Shown here: positions 38,520 through 51,155 of the stretch, piece after piece | Layout: every line of letters starts with the position of its first letter | How positions within the stretch are numbered: position 1 is the stretch's first letter | Assembly (NCBI GenBank): GCA_002101205.1 | Contig: LWTM01000072.1 | Span: forward strand, 32,127 to 96,126 | DNA length: 64,000 nt | Direction: 5' to 3' | From: Cycloclasticus sp. symbiont of Poecilosclerida sp. N | Lineage (GTDB): Bacteria > Pseudomonadota > Gammaproteobacteria > Methylococcales > Cycloclasticaceae | Notes under the pieces: generated by a model | Seen by the model: only the letters and a program-made list of their open reading frames with translations | What the model was told of the DNA's origin: nothing | The model's database searches: none | Translations under genes and position numbers: made by a program

Positions 38520-41114
38520 TTATTCTACTGTTTGTTCATCCGACGGAGCGTCTTCATCGCTCGCATCTACTTGTTCGTCTTCGTCACCTAGGCTGGCAAT
38601 TCGATCTAGGCCAATCACTTTTTCATTCTTACTGGGCCGAATCACACGAACACCCTGCGTATTTCTGCCTAAAATTGAAATCTCGCTAGTCCGCGTTCTA
38701 ACTAGTGTGCCGCCATCGGTAATCAACATCAGTTCGTCGGACTCATCGACCAATGACGCACCTACTAAAGAACCATTTCTAGCACTGGTTTGCATAGCGA
38801 TAACACCTTTCCCGCCACGTTTATGAATAGGGTATTCTTCTACTCGTGTTCGTTTACCATAACCATTTTCAGTCAGCGTAAAAACCGTACCTTGCGCTGA
38901 AATAATCAATGAAATAATCCTCTCTTCACCTTTAAGTCGCATACCACGCACACCACTTGCTGTACGTCCGGTCGCTCTTACGTCGGTTTCATTAAAGCTT
39001 GCGACCTTACCTGAGCTTGCAAACAACATCACTTTTCTCTCGCCGTTGGTAACGGCTACTCCCACGAGCGTATCATCATCGCGTAAATCAATAGCAATTT
39101 TACCGTTAGCGCGAGGCTTTTCAAATTCTTTAATCACCGTTTTTTTAACCGTGCCTGACTCTGTCGCCATAAAGACAAACTCATCGTCGTTAAACTCGCG
39201 AATCGGTAAAATCGCATTGATGCGCTCATCACTTTCTAGCGGCAATAAGTTTACAATCGGCTTACCGCGTGCAATTCTACTGGCAACCGGCAAATTAAAC
39301 ACACGTAACCAATAGACTTTTCCTTTGCTTGAGAAACACAACACTGTGTCGTGCGTATTGGCAATAAAGAGCTTGTCGATGAAATCTTCATCCTTCGTGT
39401 TTACTGCCGTTTTACCTTTCCCACCGCGATGTTGCGCCGTGTAAGAAGTAAGCGGCTGTGACTTCACATAACCTTCATGCGATAACGTCACCACCATGTC
39501 TTCTTCGGTGATTAAATCTTCTGCCGTTAAGTTAAGGAATTTATCAACTATTTCTGTTCTGCGGTCTTCTTTGTATGTCGCAAGTATCGTTACCAACTCT
39601 TCGCTAATAACGCTCATTAAGCGCTCTCTATGCGCTAAAACATCTAACAGGTCATCAATAACAACGATAAGGTCTCTGTATTCCTGCAGAATTTTATCTT
39701 GTTCCAGTCCGGTTAGACGGTGTAAACGTAGCTCTAAAATGGCTTGCGCTTGCGCTGGGGATAGGTGATATTTTCCCGCCACTAAAGCATATTTCTCTTC
39801 CAATTTGTCTGGTCTTGAACGACTAGAATCTGATTTTTGTAACAACTCAGACACTAACCCCGGGTTCCACGCAGCACCCAACAAACTCACTTTGGCTTCT
39901 GCGGGTGTTTTTGCCGCTTTAATCATCGTAATCATGTCATCAATATTTGATAACGCAATCGCCAAACCTTCTAAGGTATGCGCTCTTTCGCGTGCTTTAC
40001 GTAAATCAAAAATGGTTCTTCGAGTCACCACTTCTCTTCGGTGGTCAATAAATGCATTTAAAATTTGCTTTATATTCAAGCATTTTGGACGACCGTGTAT
40101 CAACGCCACCATATTAATGCCGAAAACATTTTGCAATTGTGTCTGCTGGTACAGGTTATTGATGATAACTTCTGGCACTTCGCCGCGCTTCAGTTCAATC
40201 ACCATACGCATGCCGTCTTTATCCGACTCATCGCGTAAACCTGAAATACCTTCTAGTTTTGCGTCTTTAACAAGCTGCGCAATTTTTTCCAGCAAACGCG
40301 CTTTATTCACCTGATACGGCAACTCCGTCACGATAATGGATAACTTACTGCTTGGACCTTCTTCACCTTCAACGTGATAGCGTGCGCGTAGGTAAATTTT
40401 GCCACGGCCTGTGTGGTAAGCCTCACGAATGCCGCTGGCGCCATTGATGATGCCCGCCGTTGGGAAGTCAGGCCCTGGGATGCATTCCATCAACTGATCA
40501 ATCGTTGATTCTGGCTGTTCGATTAAGCGCAAGCAAGCCGATGTGATTTCCGCTAAGTTGTGCGGTGGAATGTTCGTTGCCATACCCACCGCGATGCCTG
40601 AAGAACCGTTAACCAATAACAAGGGCACGCGAGCAGGCAACACCGTTGGCTCGTGCTCAGACTCATCATAGTTAGCACTGAAATCTACCGTTTCTTTTTC
40701 AAGATCCGCCAACATTTCATGCGATAGTTTGGACATTCTAATTTCGGTATAACGCATCGCCGCCGCAGAATCACCATCCACAGAACCAAAGTTGCCTTGC
40801 CCGTCCACCAACATGTGGCGCATTGAAAAAGTCTGAGCCATACGAACAATCGTGTCATACACAGCCGTATCGCCATGTGGGTGATATTTACCAATCACAT
40901 CACCAACAATACGCGCTGATTTTTTATACGGCTTATTCCAGTCGTTACCCAGCACATTCATCGCAAATAGAACTCTACGGTGCACCGGCTTTAACCCATC
41001 TCGCACATCTGGCAAGGCACGCCCGACAATAACGCTCATCGCATAGTCTAAATACGACTGACGCATTTCGTCTTCAATATTGACGGGTATCGTTTCTTTT
41101 ACAAGCTCGACCAT
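38520..41114 (-). CDS. gyrA: DNA gyrase subunit A
   Basis: The 864-residue subunit breaks and rejoins DNA. The catalytic tyrosine is Y122 in [14 protein letters not shown]. The quinolone-determining region reads [17 protein letters not shown], with Thr at the position of E. coli Ser83 and the usual Asp87. Thr83 occurs naturally in some genera, so resistance cannot be concluded. The C-terminal beta-pinwheel shows the GyrA-box-like [11 protein letters not shown]. The tail is strongly acidic. It is the first gene of the large minus-strand block. Confidence 0.98.
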   Translation of the reverse strand: MVELVKETIPVNIEDEMRQSYLDYAMSVIVGRALPDVRDGLKPVHRRVLFAMNVLGNDWNKPYKKSARIVGDVIGKYHPHGDTAVYDTIVRMAQTFSMRHMLVDGQGNFGSVDGDSAAAMRYTEIRMSKLSHEMLADLEKETVDFSANYDESEHEPTVLPARVPLLLVNGSSGIAVGMATNIPPHNLAEITSACLRLIEQPESTIDQLMECIPGPDFPTAGIINGASGIREAYHTGRGKIYLRARYHVEGEEGPSSKLSIIVTELPYQVNKARLLEKIAQLVKDAKLEGISGLRDESDKDGMRMVIELKRGEVPEVIINNLYQQTQLQNVFGINMVALIHGRPKCLNIKQILNAFIDHRREVVTRRTIFDLRKARERAHTLEGLAIALSNIDDMITMIKAAKTPAEAKVSLLGAAWNPGLVSELLQKSDSSRSRPDKLEEKYALVAGKYHLSPAQAQAILELRLHRLTGLEQDKILQEYRDLIVVIDDLLDVLAHRERLMSVISEELVTILATYKEDRRTEIVDKFLNLTAEDLITEEDMVVTLSHEGYVKSQPLTSYTAQHRGGKGKTAVNTKDEDFIDKLFIANTHDTVLCFSSKGKVYWLRVFNLPVASRIARGKPIVNLLPLESDERINAILPIREFNDDEFVFMATESGTVKKTVIKEFEKPRANGKIAIDLRDDDTLVGVAVTNGERKVMLFASSGKVASFNETDVRATGRTASGVRGMRLKGEERIISLIISAQGTVFTLTENGYGKRTRVEEYPIHKRGGKGVIAMQTSARNGSLVGASLVDESDELMLITDGGTLVRTRTSEISILGRNTQGVRVIRPSKNEKVIGLDRIASLGDEDEQVDASDEDAPSDEQTVE

Positions 41115-41266
41115 AAAACAGTATCTCCCAGATGCTTTGTGAGTTAAAAACTATCGAAAAGTTGGCTTGGCGCAACGTTCATTGACGCTTCTTAATCGCC
41201 AATTAATCCATGCCTAATAAGAGTCAAAAATTATACCTTAATTAAGGCGCATCTTGATAGCTTTGT

Positions 41267-41428
41267 TTAGCCTTCGTCAATGATGGTTTTGGTGCATATG
41301 AAACGCGCCTTTTGGGGGGGCATTATTAGCTGATCACATAATAACTCAGCGATATGTCTTAACGTCAGATCAGTCACTCGCAATGAGCGAACAACTTTCT
41401 CATCACTACGTTGCTCAAAAAATCGCAC
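41267..41428 (-). CDS. Possible 53-residue protein downstream of ligA
   Basis: A GTG at 41428, with GAGG five bases upstream, opens a 53-codon frame that begins 9 bases after the ligA stop. The deduced sequence includes FFEQRSDEKVVRSLRVTDLT, RHIAELLCDQL and ARFICTKTIIDEG; it looks like a real charged/amphipathic protein rather than random translation. No family was recognised. It contains a run of seven C residues (minus strand) that could cause slippage. The rest of the 322-base gap to gyrA (41115-41266) shows nothing else. Confidence 0.4.
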   Translation of the reverse strand: MRFFEQRSDEKVVRSLRVTDLTLRHIAELLCDQLIMPPQKARFICTKTIIDEG

Positions 41429-41436
41429 ATTGACCT

Positions 41437-44117
<2,681 letters not shown>

Positions 44118-44153
44118 TTTTCCTTAAAAATCACACCGATACCATTAAATGGA

Positions 44154-44492
44154 TTAAAGTGTTTTTAGCACACGAGTCTTAATCGCATGAATTAAACTAG
44201 CCACCGCATTTGTGTTATTTAGAAGCTTTATAAGTATCGTTTCAGCTTGGTTCCCCAGCCTATCAATATTTGAAGAAAATAAACCTTGCATATAGCTCGA
44301 TTGATTCTGAAAACGACCAACAATCATCGAGGCTCTTGACCCGCTGTAAGCCGAACCATAAGACTCAGCTTTTTCTGAAACAACTGCCTTATGAGACTCT
44401 GTTGCACAGCCAGAAACCCATATAAAAACAAAACAGAGGAATAGTCGCACCGATAAGGCCCGCCCATTTCCATATACTTTATTGCTATTCAT
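44154..44492 (-). pseudogene. Truncated CsgG-like lipoprotein gene
   Basis: The frame encodes a lipoprotein signal ending in the lipobox VSGC and then AYSGSRASMIVGRFQNQSSY and LFSSNIDRLGNQAETILIKL, which resembles the start of CsgG-family lipoproteins (curli secretion/LpoB-like). After about 100 residues it loses resemblance and stops 36 bases before zipA, far short of the family length (over 200). The start may be the ATG at 44492 or 44501, at the junction with the IS element. It is most likely a broken gene. Confidence 0.6.
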
Positions 44493-44502
44493 CTTATACA
44501 TA

Positions 44503-45199
44503 GAGACCTTTGCATAATCCATAGTTCCCACCTAACGCACGTTGTTATACTTTTAAAAATATCTCTGTATTTTTACCATAAAAACCTAAAAACACCTTAT
44601 TTTTTCTTGCTTTATTACTCTACCTCTAAGCTTTTTACACTCATTGAGCGTAACGACCCCTCAAACTTCGCATTTGCTTAAAAATATTCATTCCAGTCTT
44701 AAGATGATGGCTCATGGCCATGAGTTAAGCCATGGCTTTGTTACGCTCTATCGTCTTGCCTTAGTTAAACCATAACGCCAAATGCTTGAATGATCCGGCG
44801 CAGATTATGACAAACTCAAGTCAATAAAACGAAGGCTTCATCACTCAGGTTATACCAAGCTTGGGCAATAAGGAGCTTAAACATCATTAGCGGCGGATAG
44901 CTAGGCGCACCGCGTTTGGATGAAAAAAGATTTAATAGGGCTTATTCTATTTCATTCTAGGTTGATGATGCTGTGGACATGGTCAAGTTCTGATAAAGAT
45001 TTACGCTCAACTACGAGTGCGTCTGCAAATGAATTTTGTTGCGTGTTTCTCCAAGACGTTTTAGTGTTTTTATGGGGTGTTTAAATGAATACTATTTTAC
45101 CAAATTGGTGGGGTTTGGGTTGGTTGATGCAACGGTCTCGGCTAGATAGTTGTTACTTTACTGAATTGGCAGTCCTTGATCGAATCATGCAAAGGCCTC
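44503..45199 (-). mobile_element. Internally deleted IS5-type element between csgG-like fragment and smc
   Basis: The left end GAGACCTTTGCATAA (44503-44517) is matched by an inverted right end TCATGCAAAGGCCTC (45185-45199). The identical pentamer ACATA flanks both sides (44498-44502 and 45200-45204) and is a candidate target-site duplication. A second, weaker right-end-like sequence lies at 45124-45139. About 700 bases remain of an element that would normally be over 1 kb, so an internal deletion has occurred. The element lies in the zipA-smc interval. Confidence 0.7.
44816..45060 (-). pseudogene. IS5-type transposase N-terminal remnant
   Basis: Reading on the minus strand, NSFADALVVERKSLSELDHV is followed by a stop, then in another frame by FFSSKRGAPSYPPLMMFKLL and AQAWYNLSDEAF before a stop at 44816. 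These are the N-terminal segments of IS5-like transposases in the right order, with at least one frameshift and no catalytic domain. Confidence 0.75.
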
Positions 45200-45284
45200 A
45201 CATAGTTAACTCCGCATTTTCGATTATAAATATTCGACTCGGTATACCTGAAAGTTCAACGTAAAAAAGCAAAGTTGTCGTCAG

Positions 45285-45304
45285 ACCATTTTGACGAAAA
45301 TGGT
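45285..45304. terminator. Hairpin downstream of smc
   Basis: A perfect 8-base-pair inverted repeat ACCATTTT-GACG-AAAATGGT lies 18 bases after the smc stop. A T-rich run follows on the plus strand only, so its role as an smc terminator is uncertain. Confidence 0.35.
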
Positions 45305-45321
45305 TTTCTTTGACTCGCGCC

Positions 45322-48300
45322 TTAGCTCACCGCCATCTTCACGGCTTCTTCTAAGTCAACTGCCACTAAACGAGACACACCCGGTTCTTTCATCGTAACC
45401 CCTGATAATTGTTCAGTCATTTCCATTGTCGCTTTATTATGCGTAATTAAAATCATTTGAACTGTTTCAGACATCTCTTTTACCAACTCACCAAAACGGC
45501 CAACATTTGCCTCATCTAAAGGCGCGTCCACCTCATCTAACATACAAAATGGCGATGGATTTAAGTCAAATATAGCAAACACTAATGCAACCGCTGTTAA
45601 CGCTTTTTCGCCGCCTGACAACATATGAATTGAGCTATTACGTTTGCCCGGTGGACGAGCCATTACGACGACACCTGACTCCAATAAATCTTCACCAGTC
45701 TGTTGCAAATAAGCATGTCCACCACCAAATAGTTTCGGGAACCGCCTTTCAAGTCCTGCATTCACCTTATCGTACGTTTGTTTAAATAAAATGCGGCTCT
45801 CTTTATCAATTTTATTAATGGCTGATTCAAGTGTTTTTAATGATTCCGTCAAATCAAGCTGCTGGCTATCTAAATACTGCTTTCGCTCAGACTGCGTTTC
45901 GTACTCGTCAATAGCCATCAAATTAATCAGGCCCAACTTATTAATTTTTTCAGCCAACATATTTACTTGCTCTTGGTGCTGAGCTTCATTTGCATCATCT
46001 GGCATGTCAATTAAGCTTTGATCTAACTCAACCCCTGTCTGTTGCAGTCGCTCTACCAACGTTTGCTTGCGAACCAGAACTTCTTGATGTCCAATCTTAG
46101 CGGATGATATGTTTTCTCTGGCTTGCTCCACCTGCTGTTCGGCTTGGTGACGTTTTGTTTCAAACTCTCGAATTAATTGCTCTGACAACTCCGCCGTTAA
46201 CCTTACTTTAGCTAGCTCACCCTCAACATCCACGCGTTGTTTTAACAGCTCCTCTAACGTTGATTTTTGCGCATCTAATGGCTCATTGCTCGTGCTTAAT
46301 TGGCCTTTTAATTCCGTTATTTTCTCTGTCGCCAAGGTCAAACGCTCTTGTACCCCCAGAGCGTGTTGGCTAATAAGCGCTTTGGAGGAGCGTTGTGATT
46401 CAATTTTCAGTTGAAGGCTATGCGTTAATTCACGCGAGGCATGCGTTTGCGATCGAGCGCTGTCTAGTTTCTCTGTTTTTATCGCCCGCTGCTCCTGCAA
46501 AACTTCACGCTGCACTTCTATCTGAGCGGATTGCTCAATTGCAATTTTCAACGCTTTTTTGCATTCAAACAAACTTGCTTCGTCGTTATTTTTACTCTCA
46601 GATACCTGACTCACATCGGCAGTTATTTGCAATAATTGCTTCTTGGATTGCTCTACTTTAGAACGCTTTTCATTAAGCTCCATAGCCCATCGAGATGCTT
46701 CTTTTATTGCTGCGTTCTCTTGCGTGCGTAGTTCGCGTCCCTTAGTTTCTAAAAACGAAATATCTGCTATTCCTTTCAACAACAACTCTTCTTTTTGAGT
46801 AACCTGTGCTGACAAGCCGCTGAGTTTTTGAGTGAGTTCTTTTTTTTCTTTTTCCAAGGCCAATGCGCTACGGCTCGCATCAGACCGCTTAAAGCTGATG
46901 CTGTCCGCATGGATCCATACGCCATCTTTAGTGATAACTGAGGCATATTCAGGCAACGTTTTCATCAGCGCCCTCGCCTCGCTAATTTCATCTGCAAAGT
47001 GCACATTTCTTAACATCACCATAACAGGCATATCCGACGTCACTAAACTGACTAAGGATGTTTTGCTAAAAGATTTTTCATTTGAACCAAATGACGAGCC
47101 AAACAAAATAATATCGCCTGCAGGCTTTTCTTTCGCCGCGTTTAAAACAGCATCAATATCATCAATGCAGATGGCCTCTAGCCGCGCACCCATGACGGTT
47201 TCAACAGCCTTTTCCCAGCCCGATACAACATCAATTTTTTCGATTAGCTTAGCCGCTTGACTCAAACCAGCGTCAGCAAGCCATTGCTTAACTTTTTCGT
47301 GAGACTCACCCAAGTTGGACTGTTGAAGCACAACAACAGACTCCAAACGCCCAGCTATACGAGCATGTTCTGTACGCACTTTCGCCAGCTTTTCACTTTC
47401 ATCATGCATCACTTGTTGTGCTTTTACAAACGCTTGTAGGTTGGTTTTTAACTGCTTTTGGCTTACTCCATGTCGAACAGCTGAATCGTCATGTTTTTTC
47501 TGAAGTGCTGTTAAATCAAATTTATTTAAACTGTTTTCTAAAGTTACCTGTTCATTTTTTGCATTGGATAAACGCAGGACCGATTGCATCAATTGACCTT
47601 CTAATTGATCTATTTTGGTTTTTTCAATATCAATTTTTCTCTTAGGCTCAGCTACTTGATAGGTGAATTCATCCCAATCTTTTTGCCAATCGTTCATTGT
47701 CTGTTCGGCACTCAACAGTGCTTCACTCGCTAAACTCTCTTGCTTTTTCGCTTCAACTAAGGCCCGCATGCTTGCTTTAACAAACTCGTTCGACTCTGCT
47801 ATTTTCTCCTCACCCTCTTGAAGCTCCTGCTGGGAGGTATTGAGCATATTATTAAATCGCTCAAATTCAGCTTCCCGCTGTTGATTCAATATATGATGGT
47901 GCTGCGCGGCCTGTTCAGCTTTAGCAATCTCTGAGCCTATTGAGTAAAAAAGCCCTTGCACACCACTCAACTTTTCGCGCTGACTGTTATATTGCTCGCG
48001 TTGCTGTTCAATGTTTTTTTCCAGCTCACGTTGCTCAGCTAAAGTCTCATCAACCTTTAACTGTAGCGCGTTGATATTTTGTTGTTGGCCTTCGTCTTGT
48101 TCATTCAATGCTTGCCACTTTAGCGCCAATAGCTGAGATTTTAACTCGCGCTCTTCTGCCTTAAGCACTTTATACTTTACAGCTGTGCTAGCTTGACGTT
48201 TAAGATGGCGACATTGCTTTTCTATTTCTTCACATAAATCGGAAATACGCTCAAGGTTTTCGCGCGTACGCCGCATTCTATTTTCCGTGTCGCGGCGACG

Positions 48301-48825
48301 CTCTTTATATTTGGAAATACCGGCTGCTTCTTCAAGAAACACGCGCAATTCATCCGGCTTTGCTTCCACTAAACGGGAAATAGTACCTTGCTCAATAATG
48401 GCATAACTACGTGGCCCAAGTCCCGTACCTAGGAACAAGTCCGTGATGTCTCTACGGCGGCACCGCGTCCCATTTAAAAAGTACACCGACTGCCCTTCTC
48501 GGTTCACTTGTCGTTTTAACGAAATCTGACGATACCCTGCGTATTCACCGGTAATAGTCCCGTCACTGTTATCAAACAGAAGCTCTACGAATGCCAGGCT
48601 AACTGGCTTACGCGTTGATGAACCATTGAAAATAACATCCGACATTTGATCGCCGCGCAAATGCTTTGCTGAGCTTTCACCCAGCACCCACCTGACGGCA
48701 TCAATCACATTCGATTTTCCACAGCCATTTGGGCCGACGACACCAACCAAATCACTATTAAATTGTATGGTTGTCGCGTCAACAAATGACTTAAAACCGG
48801 ACAGTTTTATTTTCTCTAAACGCAT
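45322..48825 (-). CDS. smc: Chromosome segregation protein SMC
   Basis: The 1167-residue condensin ATPase has an N-terminal Walker A (GVVGPNGCGKSNVIDAV), two long coiled coils separated by a hinge (about 515-665), and a C-terminal signature MLSGGEKALTAVALVFAIF with Walker B FCMLDEVDAPLDEANV. The start was set at the ATG at 48825 (MRLEKIKLSGFKSF); a TTG 15 codons upstream was rejected. Smc with ScpAB rather than MukBEF is usual outside the enterobacteria and vibrios. It is followed by the IS5 remnant. Confidence 0.96.
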   Translation of the reverse strand: MRLEKIKLSGFKSFVDATTIQFNSDLVGVVGPNGCGKSNVIDAVRWVLGESSAKHLRGDQMSDVIFNGSSTRKPVSLAFVELLFDNSDGTITGEYAGYRQISLKRQVNREGQSVYFLNGTRCRRRDITDLFLGTGLGPRSYAIIEQGTISRLVEAKPDELRVFLEEAAGISKYKERRRDTENRMRRTRENLERISDLCEEIEKQCRHLKRQASTAVKYKVLKAEERELKSQLLALKWQALNEQDEGQQQNINALQLKVDETLAEQRELEKNIEQQREQYNSQREKLSGVQGLFYSIGSEIAKAEQAAQHHHILNQQREAEFERFNNMLNTSQQELQEGEEKIAESNEFVKASMRALVEAKKQESLASEALLSAEQTMNDWQKDWDEFTYQVAEPKRKIDIEKTKIDQLEGQLMQSVLRLSNAKNEQVTLENSLNKFDLTALQKKHDDSAVRHGVSQKQLKTNLQAFVKAQQVMHDESEKLAKVRTEHARIAGRLESVVVLQQSNLGESHEKVKQWLADAGLSQAAKLIEKIDVVSGWEKAVETVMGARLEAICIDDIDAVLNAAKEKPAGDIILFGSSFGSNEKSFSKTSLVSLVTSDMPVMVMLRNVHFADEISEARALMKTLPEYASVITKDGVWIHADSISFKRSDASRSALALEKEKKELTQKLSGLSAQVTQKEELLLKGIADISFLETKGRELRTQENAAIKEASRWAMELNEKRSKVEQSKKQLLQITADVSQVSESKNNDEASLFECKKALKIAIEQSAQIEVQREVLQEQRAIKTEKLDSARSQTHASRELTHSLQLKIESQRSSKALISQHALGVQERLTLATEKITELKGQLSTSNEPLDAQKSTLEELLKQRVDVEGELAKVRLTAELSEQLIREFETKRHQAEQQVEQARENISSAKIGHQEVLVRKQTLVERLQQTGVELDQSLIDMPDDANEAQHQEQVNMLAEKINKLGLINLMAIDEYETQSERKQYLDSQQLDLTESLKTLESAINKIDKESRILFKQTYDKVNAGLERRFPKLFGGGHAYLQQTGEDLLESGVVVMARPPGKRNSSIHMLSGGEKALTAVALVFAIFDLNPSPFCMLDEVDAPLDEANVGRFGELVKEMSETVQMILITHNKATMEMTEQLSGVTMKEPGVSRLVAVDLEEAVKMAVS

Positions 48826-48895
48826 TGGCTTACGATACAGGATTCCCCTTTTCTCATAAAGCCGAACCAAGCAATCTTTTTTGCTTATGACGCGA

Positions 48896-49102
48896 TTATA
48901 TTTGTAAAAATCCTGACTTTGGTAGACAACCTATACTGTTATTACCATACATAGAAGTCGGTGTATGAGCCCACCACATATTACACTGTGGTTTGTTTTC
49001 AATAATATACTGCATCGGTGTTTTTAACTCTAAACCTTTATGCGGTCTCATGCTGTTATATTTCACTAACCAGTCAGCTAATGGTTCATTACTTGTATTC
49101 AT
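48896..49102 (-). pseudogene. IS481-type transposase C-terminal fragment
   Basis: The frame reads NEPLADWLVKYNSMRPHKGL, ELKTPMQYIIENKPQCNMWW. This is the C-terminal end of an IS481/IS3-like transposase with the YNxxRPHxxL motif. About 107 bases (48961-49067) are closely similar, with roughly nine mismatches per 100, to the fragment at 63466-63571. The sequence upstream of residue about 7 and after WWAHT is unrelated, so both ends are lost. Confidence 0.8.
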
Positions 49103-49165
49103 CTCATTACTTATCGCATAACGAGCTAATCAATAAAAGCCTTTAATCCCATAACCTAAATGTTG

Positions 49166-49203
49166 ATATTGCACTGCTATTGTCCTGCCCTATAGTGCAA
49201 TAT
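49166..49203. repeat. Perfect 10-base inverted repeat
   Basis: ATATTGCACT (49166-49175) and AGTGCAATAT (49194-49203) flank 18 bases. It lies between the two IS481-type fragments and ends at the ATG of the second one. It could be an IS terminus or hairpin. Confidence 0.5.
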
Positions 49204-49390
49204 GCTTCTAAGCTTATACAACCAACAAGCTCAACGAGATATATCGAGAAAGTTAAAGATTTTAAATCACACTAAAGACATAGGGGGCATATCGAATACA
49301 TGCCGATATTTTGGCATTTTCAGGAAACATTTTATACGCGAAAAAGAGCATATCTTACCGAAGGGAAAAAATGTTCGATTACACCCATGA
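49202..49390 (+). pseudogene. IS481-type transposase N-terminal fragment
   Basis: This plus-strand frame reads QQAQRDISRKLKILNHTKDI, SNTCRYFGIFRKHF, which matches the helix-turn-helix start of IS481-like transposases (KLKILxHAKxxGxxSKTCRYFGxxRxTFY). After that it degenerates (IREKEHILPKG) and stops. It points opposite to the C-terminal fragment at 48896-49102, so the two are not parts of one simple element. The remainder up to 49567 shows no gene. Confidence 0.65.
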
Positions 49391-49567
49391 CATGGATCTA
49401 AACAAAAAATCAGCCCAGCGGGAGGATTGTCATAACTTCCTTAGGCCTCGTGCTGCACACGTAGGTGAAACACTCTATGAGCACAACTTAAACAACGAAT
49501 GTTAGGATAATGATTAGAATGCCTACTAAAGCCAGTATTTTTACAATGAGGATAAAACCTTAGCAAT

Positions 49568-49810
49568 TCAACGCGCTGTCAATTGTAATTTCTTCGCGTG
49601 CGTTAACTTCTTGATTTCCGCTTCTCGAATACTGGCTCTGCTTCGATTGTCAGCCGCTTCGGTATATACAAATTTAATTGGGTCTCGGCTCTTAAAATAC
49701 TTTGCCCCTACGCCGGACGCATGTTGTTTAAATCGGCGATCTAAGTCCGTCGTTATACCTGTATATAAGCTGTTATCACTCGCTTCTATTATGTAAACAA
49801 ACCAACTCAT
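49568..49810 (-). CDS. GIY-YIG nuclease family protein
   Basis: The 80-residue small GIY-YIG protein (YhbQ/UPF0213 type) shows WFVYIIEASDNSLYTGIT, DLDRRFKQHASGVGAKYF and a Glu in the helix SIREAEIKKL. Single-domain members are of uncertain function, probably DNA processing. Its ATG overlaps the end of the SprT-like gene by 4 bases, making it the last gene of a fabV-mipZ-sprT-GIY-YIG operon. Confidence 0.88.
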   Translation of the reverse strand: MSWFVYIIEASDNSLYTGITTDLDRRFKQHASGVGAKYFKSRDPIKFVYTEAADNRSRASIREAEIKKLTHAKKLQLTAR

Positions 49811-50319
49811 ACTGCTTTAAGAAGGTCTCCACACTGCCGGCAGTAGTAGTCTGTTCTTCGTTGAATCACTTTATTGTGACACCGAATACCTAACTGGTGT
49901 GTTTGGCACTCGCACTGGTATTGAATGGTTGAATACCGCCGCTTAGGTATACCTGTTAAGTTATAACATGCTGTTCGACTAGCATTTGCTCCAAATAGAG
50001 CCATGAGTTCCTTCCATTCAACCCCATGTGGGCGAATTTTCTTTCTGCCAAATTGCATGTCAACAATATAATGAGCCACTTCATGCGGAACGGTATCTCG
50101 AAGGTTTTCTTTAAAATATTTTGAAAATATAAGCGAGTTGTAACGAATAACCTTCTGTTGACGTAGTTTTTTATACATACCAACAGTATGCCCTTTTAAA
50201 TCAAACTGAATAGGTATCATGGGGTAACTCGTTTGACCGATTTTATTAGCTAAAGCGATGTACTTAGCCGTCTGTTCGACAACCTCTTGTTTTTTCTCTT
50301 GACTGAGTTCATCAATCAT
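49807..50319 (-). CDS. SprT-family zinc metalloprotease-like protein
   Basis: The 170-residue protein has the zinc protease motif VPHEVAHYIVDMQFG (HExxH) and a C-terminal four-cysteine zinc ribbon (QCECQTHQ ... YCRQCGDL), the layout of bacterial SprT. Eukaryotic Spartan relatives digest DNA-protein crosslinks; the bacterial role is unproven. It overlaps both neighbours by 4 bases. Confidence 0.9.
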   Translation of the reverse strand: MIDELSQEKKQEVVEQTAKYIALANKIGQTSYPMIPIQFDLKGHTVGMYKKLRQQKVIRYNSLIFSKYFKENLRDTVPHEVAHYIVDMQFGRKKIRPHGVEWKELMALFGANASRTACYNLTGIPKRRYSTIQYQCECQTHQLGIRCHNKVIQRRTDYYCRQCGDLLKAV

Positions 50320-51134
50320 TTAAATAAATTAAGACTATCCACCAACGATCGAACTTCTTGCCTTGCTGCCACATGAGACAGACTATTGACCTTCTCAAGG
50401 TCTAAGATAGTTGAACCACTTGGAAAAAGCTCTTTATAAATAACTCGCTCATACAGGCCAGGTACATAACGGAACATGACGCGTTTTTGTAATACATCTA
50501 AAGCATCGTGGACCCGTTTATTATTTCGCGAATCCAGTGATGCCAAGCGATTACGCACAACAATCCAATCCATGGGTGCCTTGCCACTGGCCGAGCGGTA
50601 TTTACGGCTATCCCAAACCATTTCACTGTAGAAACTTAGTTTCTTAACCTGGTAAGTTGTTGCTGACACTTCGCCCAATAAATCCAAGTCAACAAAACTG
50701 TCGTTTAATGGCGTGACTAAGGTATCCGCTAGTGCGTGTGCTAAGCGTGAGAGATAAGTATCATTACCTGGGCAATCAATAACAATGAAATCTGCTCTCT
50801 TATATGAATCTAATGCTTGTTGAAGGTTTCTTTCCTCTTCTTTTTCTCTGTCTTTAACCACCTCTGCATTTGACTGAGCAAGCACCGTAAATTCTGGCAT
50901 AGCAACCCTCGCACTGCCATTTTCCATAGACGTTCGTCTATTTTGCAGATACCTAGCGACACTCCTCTGTCGCGAATCTAGGTCAATAACGGCTACTTTC
51001 TTTTCAACATTCATTAGCGATACAACAATATGCATCGCTAATGTAGATTTTCCTGTGCCGCCTTTTTCATTGCCTAAAACAATAAGATGTGGGGAGATCT
51101 TTTTCATACGCTTCGACATGCCTTTTGCTACCAC
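50316..51134 (-). CDS. ParA-family ATPase (MipZ-like)
   Basis: The protein (up to 272 residues) has the deviant Walker A GNEKGGTGKSTLAMHI, followed by VAVIDLDSRQRSVARYLQNR and FIVIDCPGNDTYLSRLA. This is the MipZ/division-plane-positioning branch of ParA ATPases, best known from alphaproteobacteria. It may position division or partition proteins. The start is uncertain: GTG at 51134 or ATG at 51119 or 51107. It lies 21 bases after fabV and overlaps the sprT-like gene by 4. Confidence 0.88.
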   Translation of the reverse strand: MVAKGMSKRMKKISPHLIVLGNEKGGTGKSTLAMHIVVSLMNVEKKVAVIDLDSRQRSVARYLQNRRTSMENGSARVAMPEFTVLAQSNAEVVKDREKEEERNLQQALDSYKRADFIVIDCPGNDTYLSRLAHALADTLVTPLNDSFVDLDLLGEVSATTYQVKKLSFYSEMVWDSRKYRSASGKAPMDWIVVRNRLASLDSRNNKRVHDALDVLQKRVMFRYVPGLYERVIYKELFPSGSTILDLEKVNSLSHVAARQEVRSLVDSLNLFK

Positions 51135-51155
51135 TACTATAGCTACGCAGAGCTA

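Noticed and set aside
38862..40882. GyrA Thr83 as a quinolone-resistance mutation
   Set aside because: Thr at this position is the natural residue in several gammaproteobacteria, so resistance cannot be inferred.
45124..45139. Alternative right end of the IS5-type element
   Set aside because: The match to the left end is weaker and it lacks the flanking ACATA repeat found at 45200-45204.
49311..49505. 64-codon plus-strand frame after the IS481 N-terminal fragment
   Set aside because: It overlaps the transposase fragment in another frame and has no independent support.
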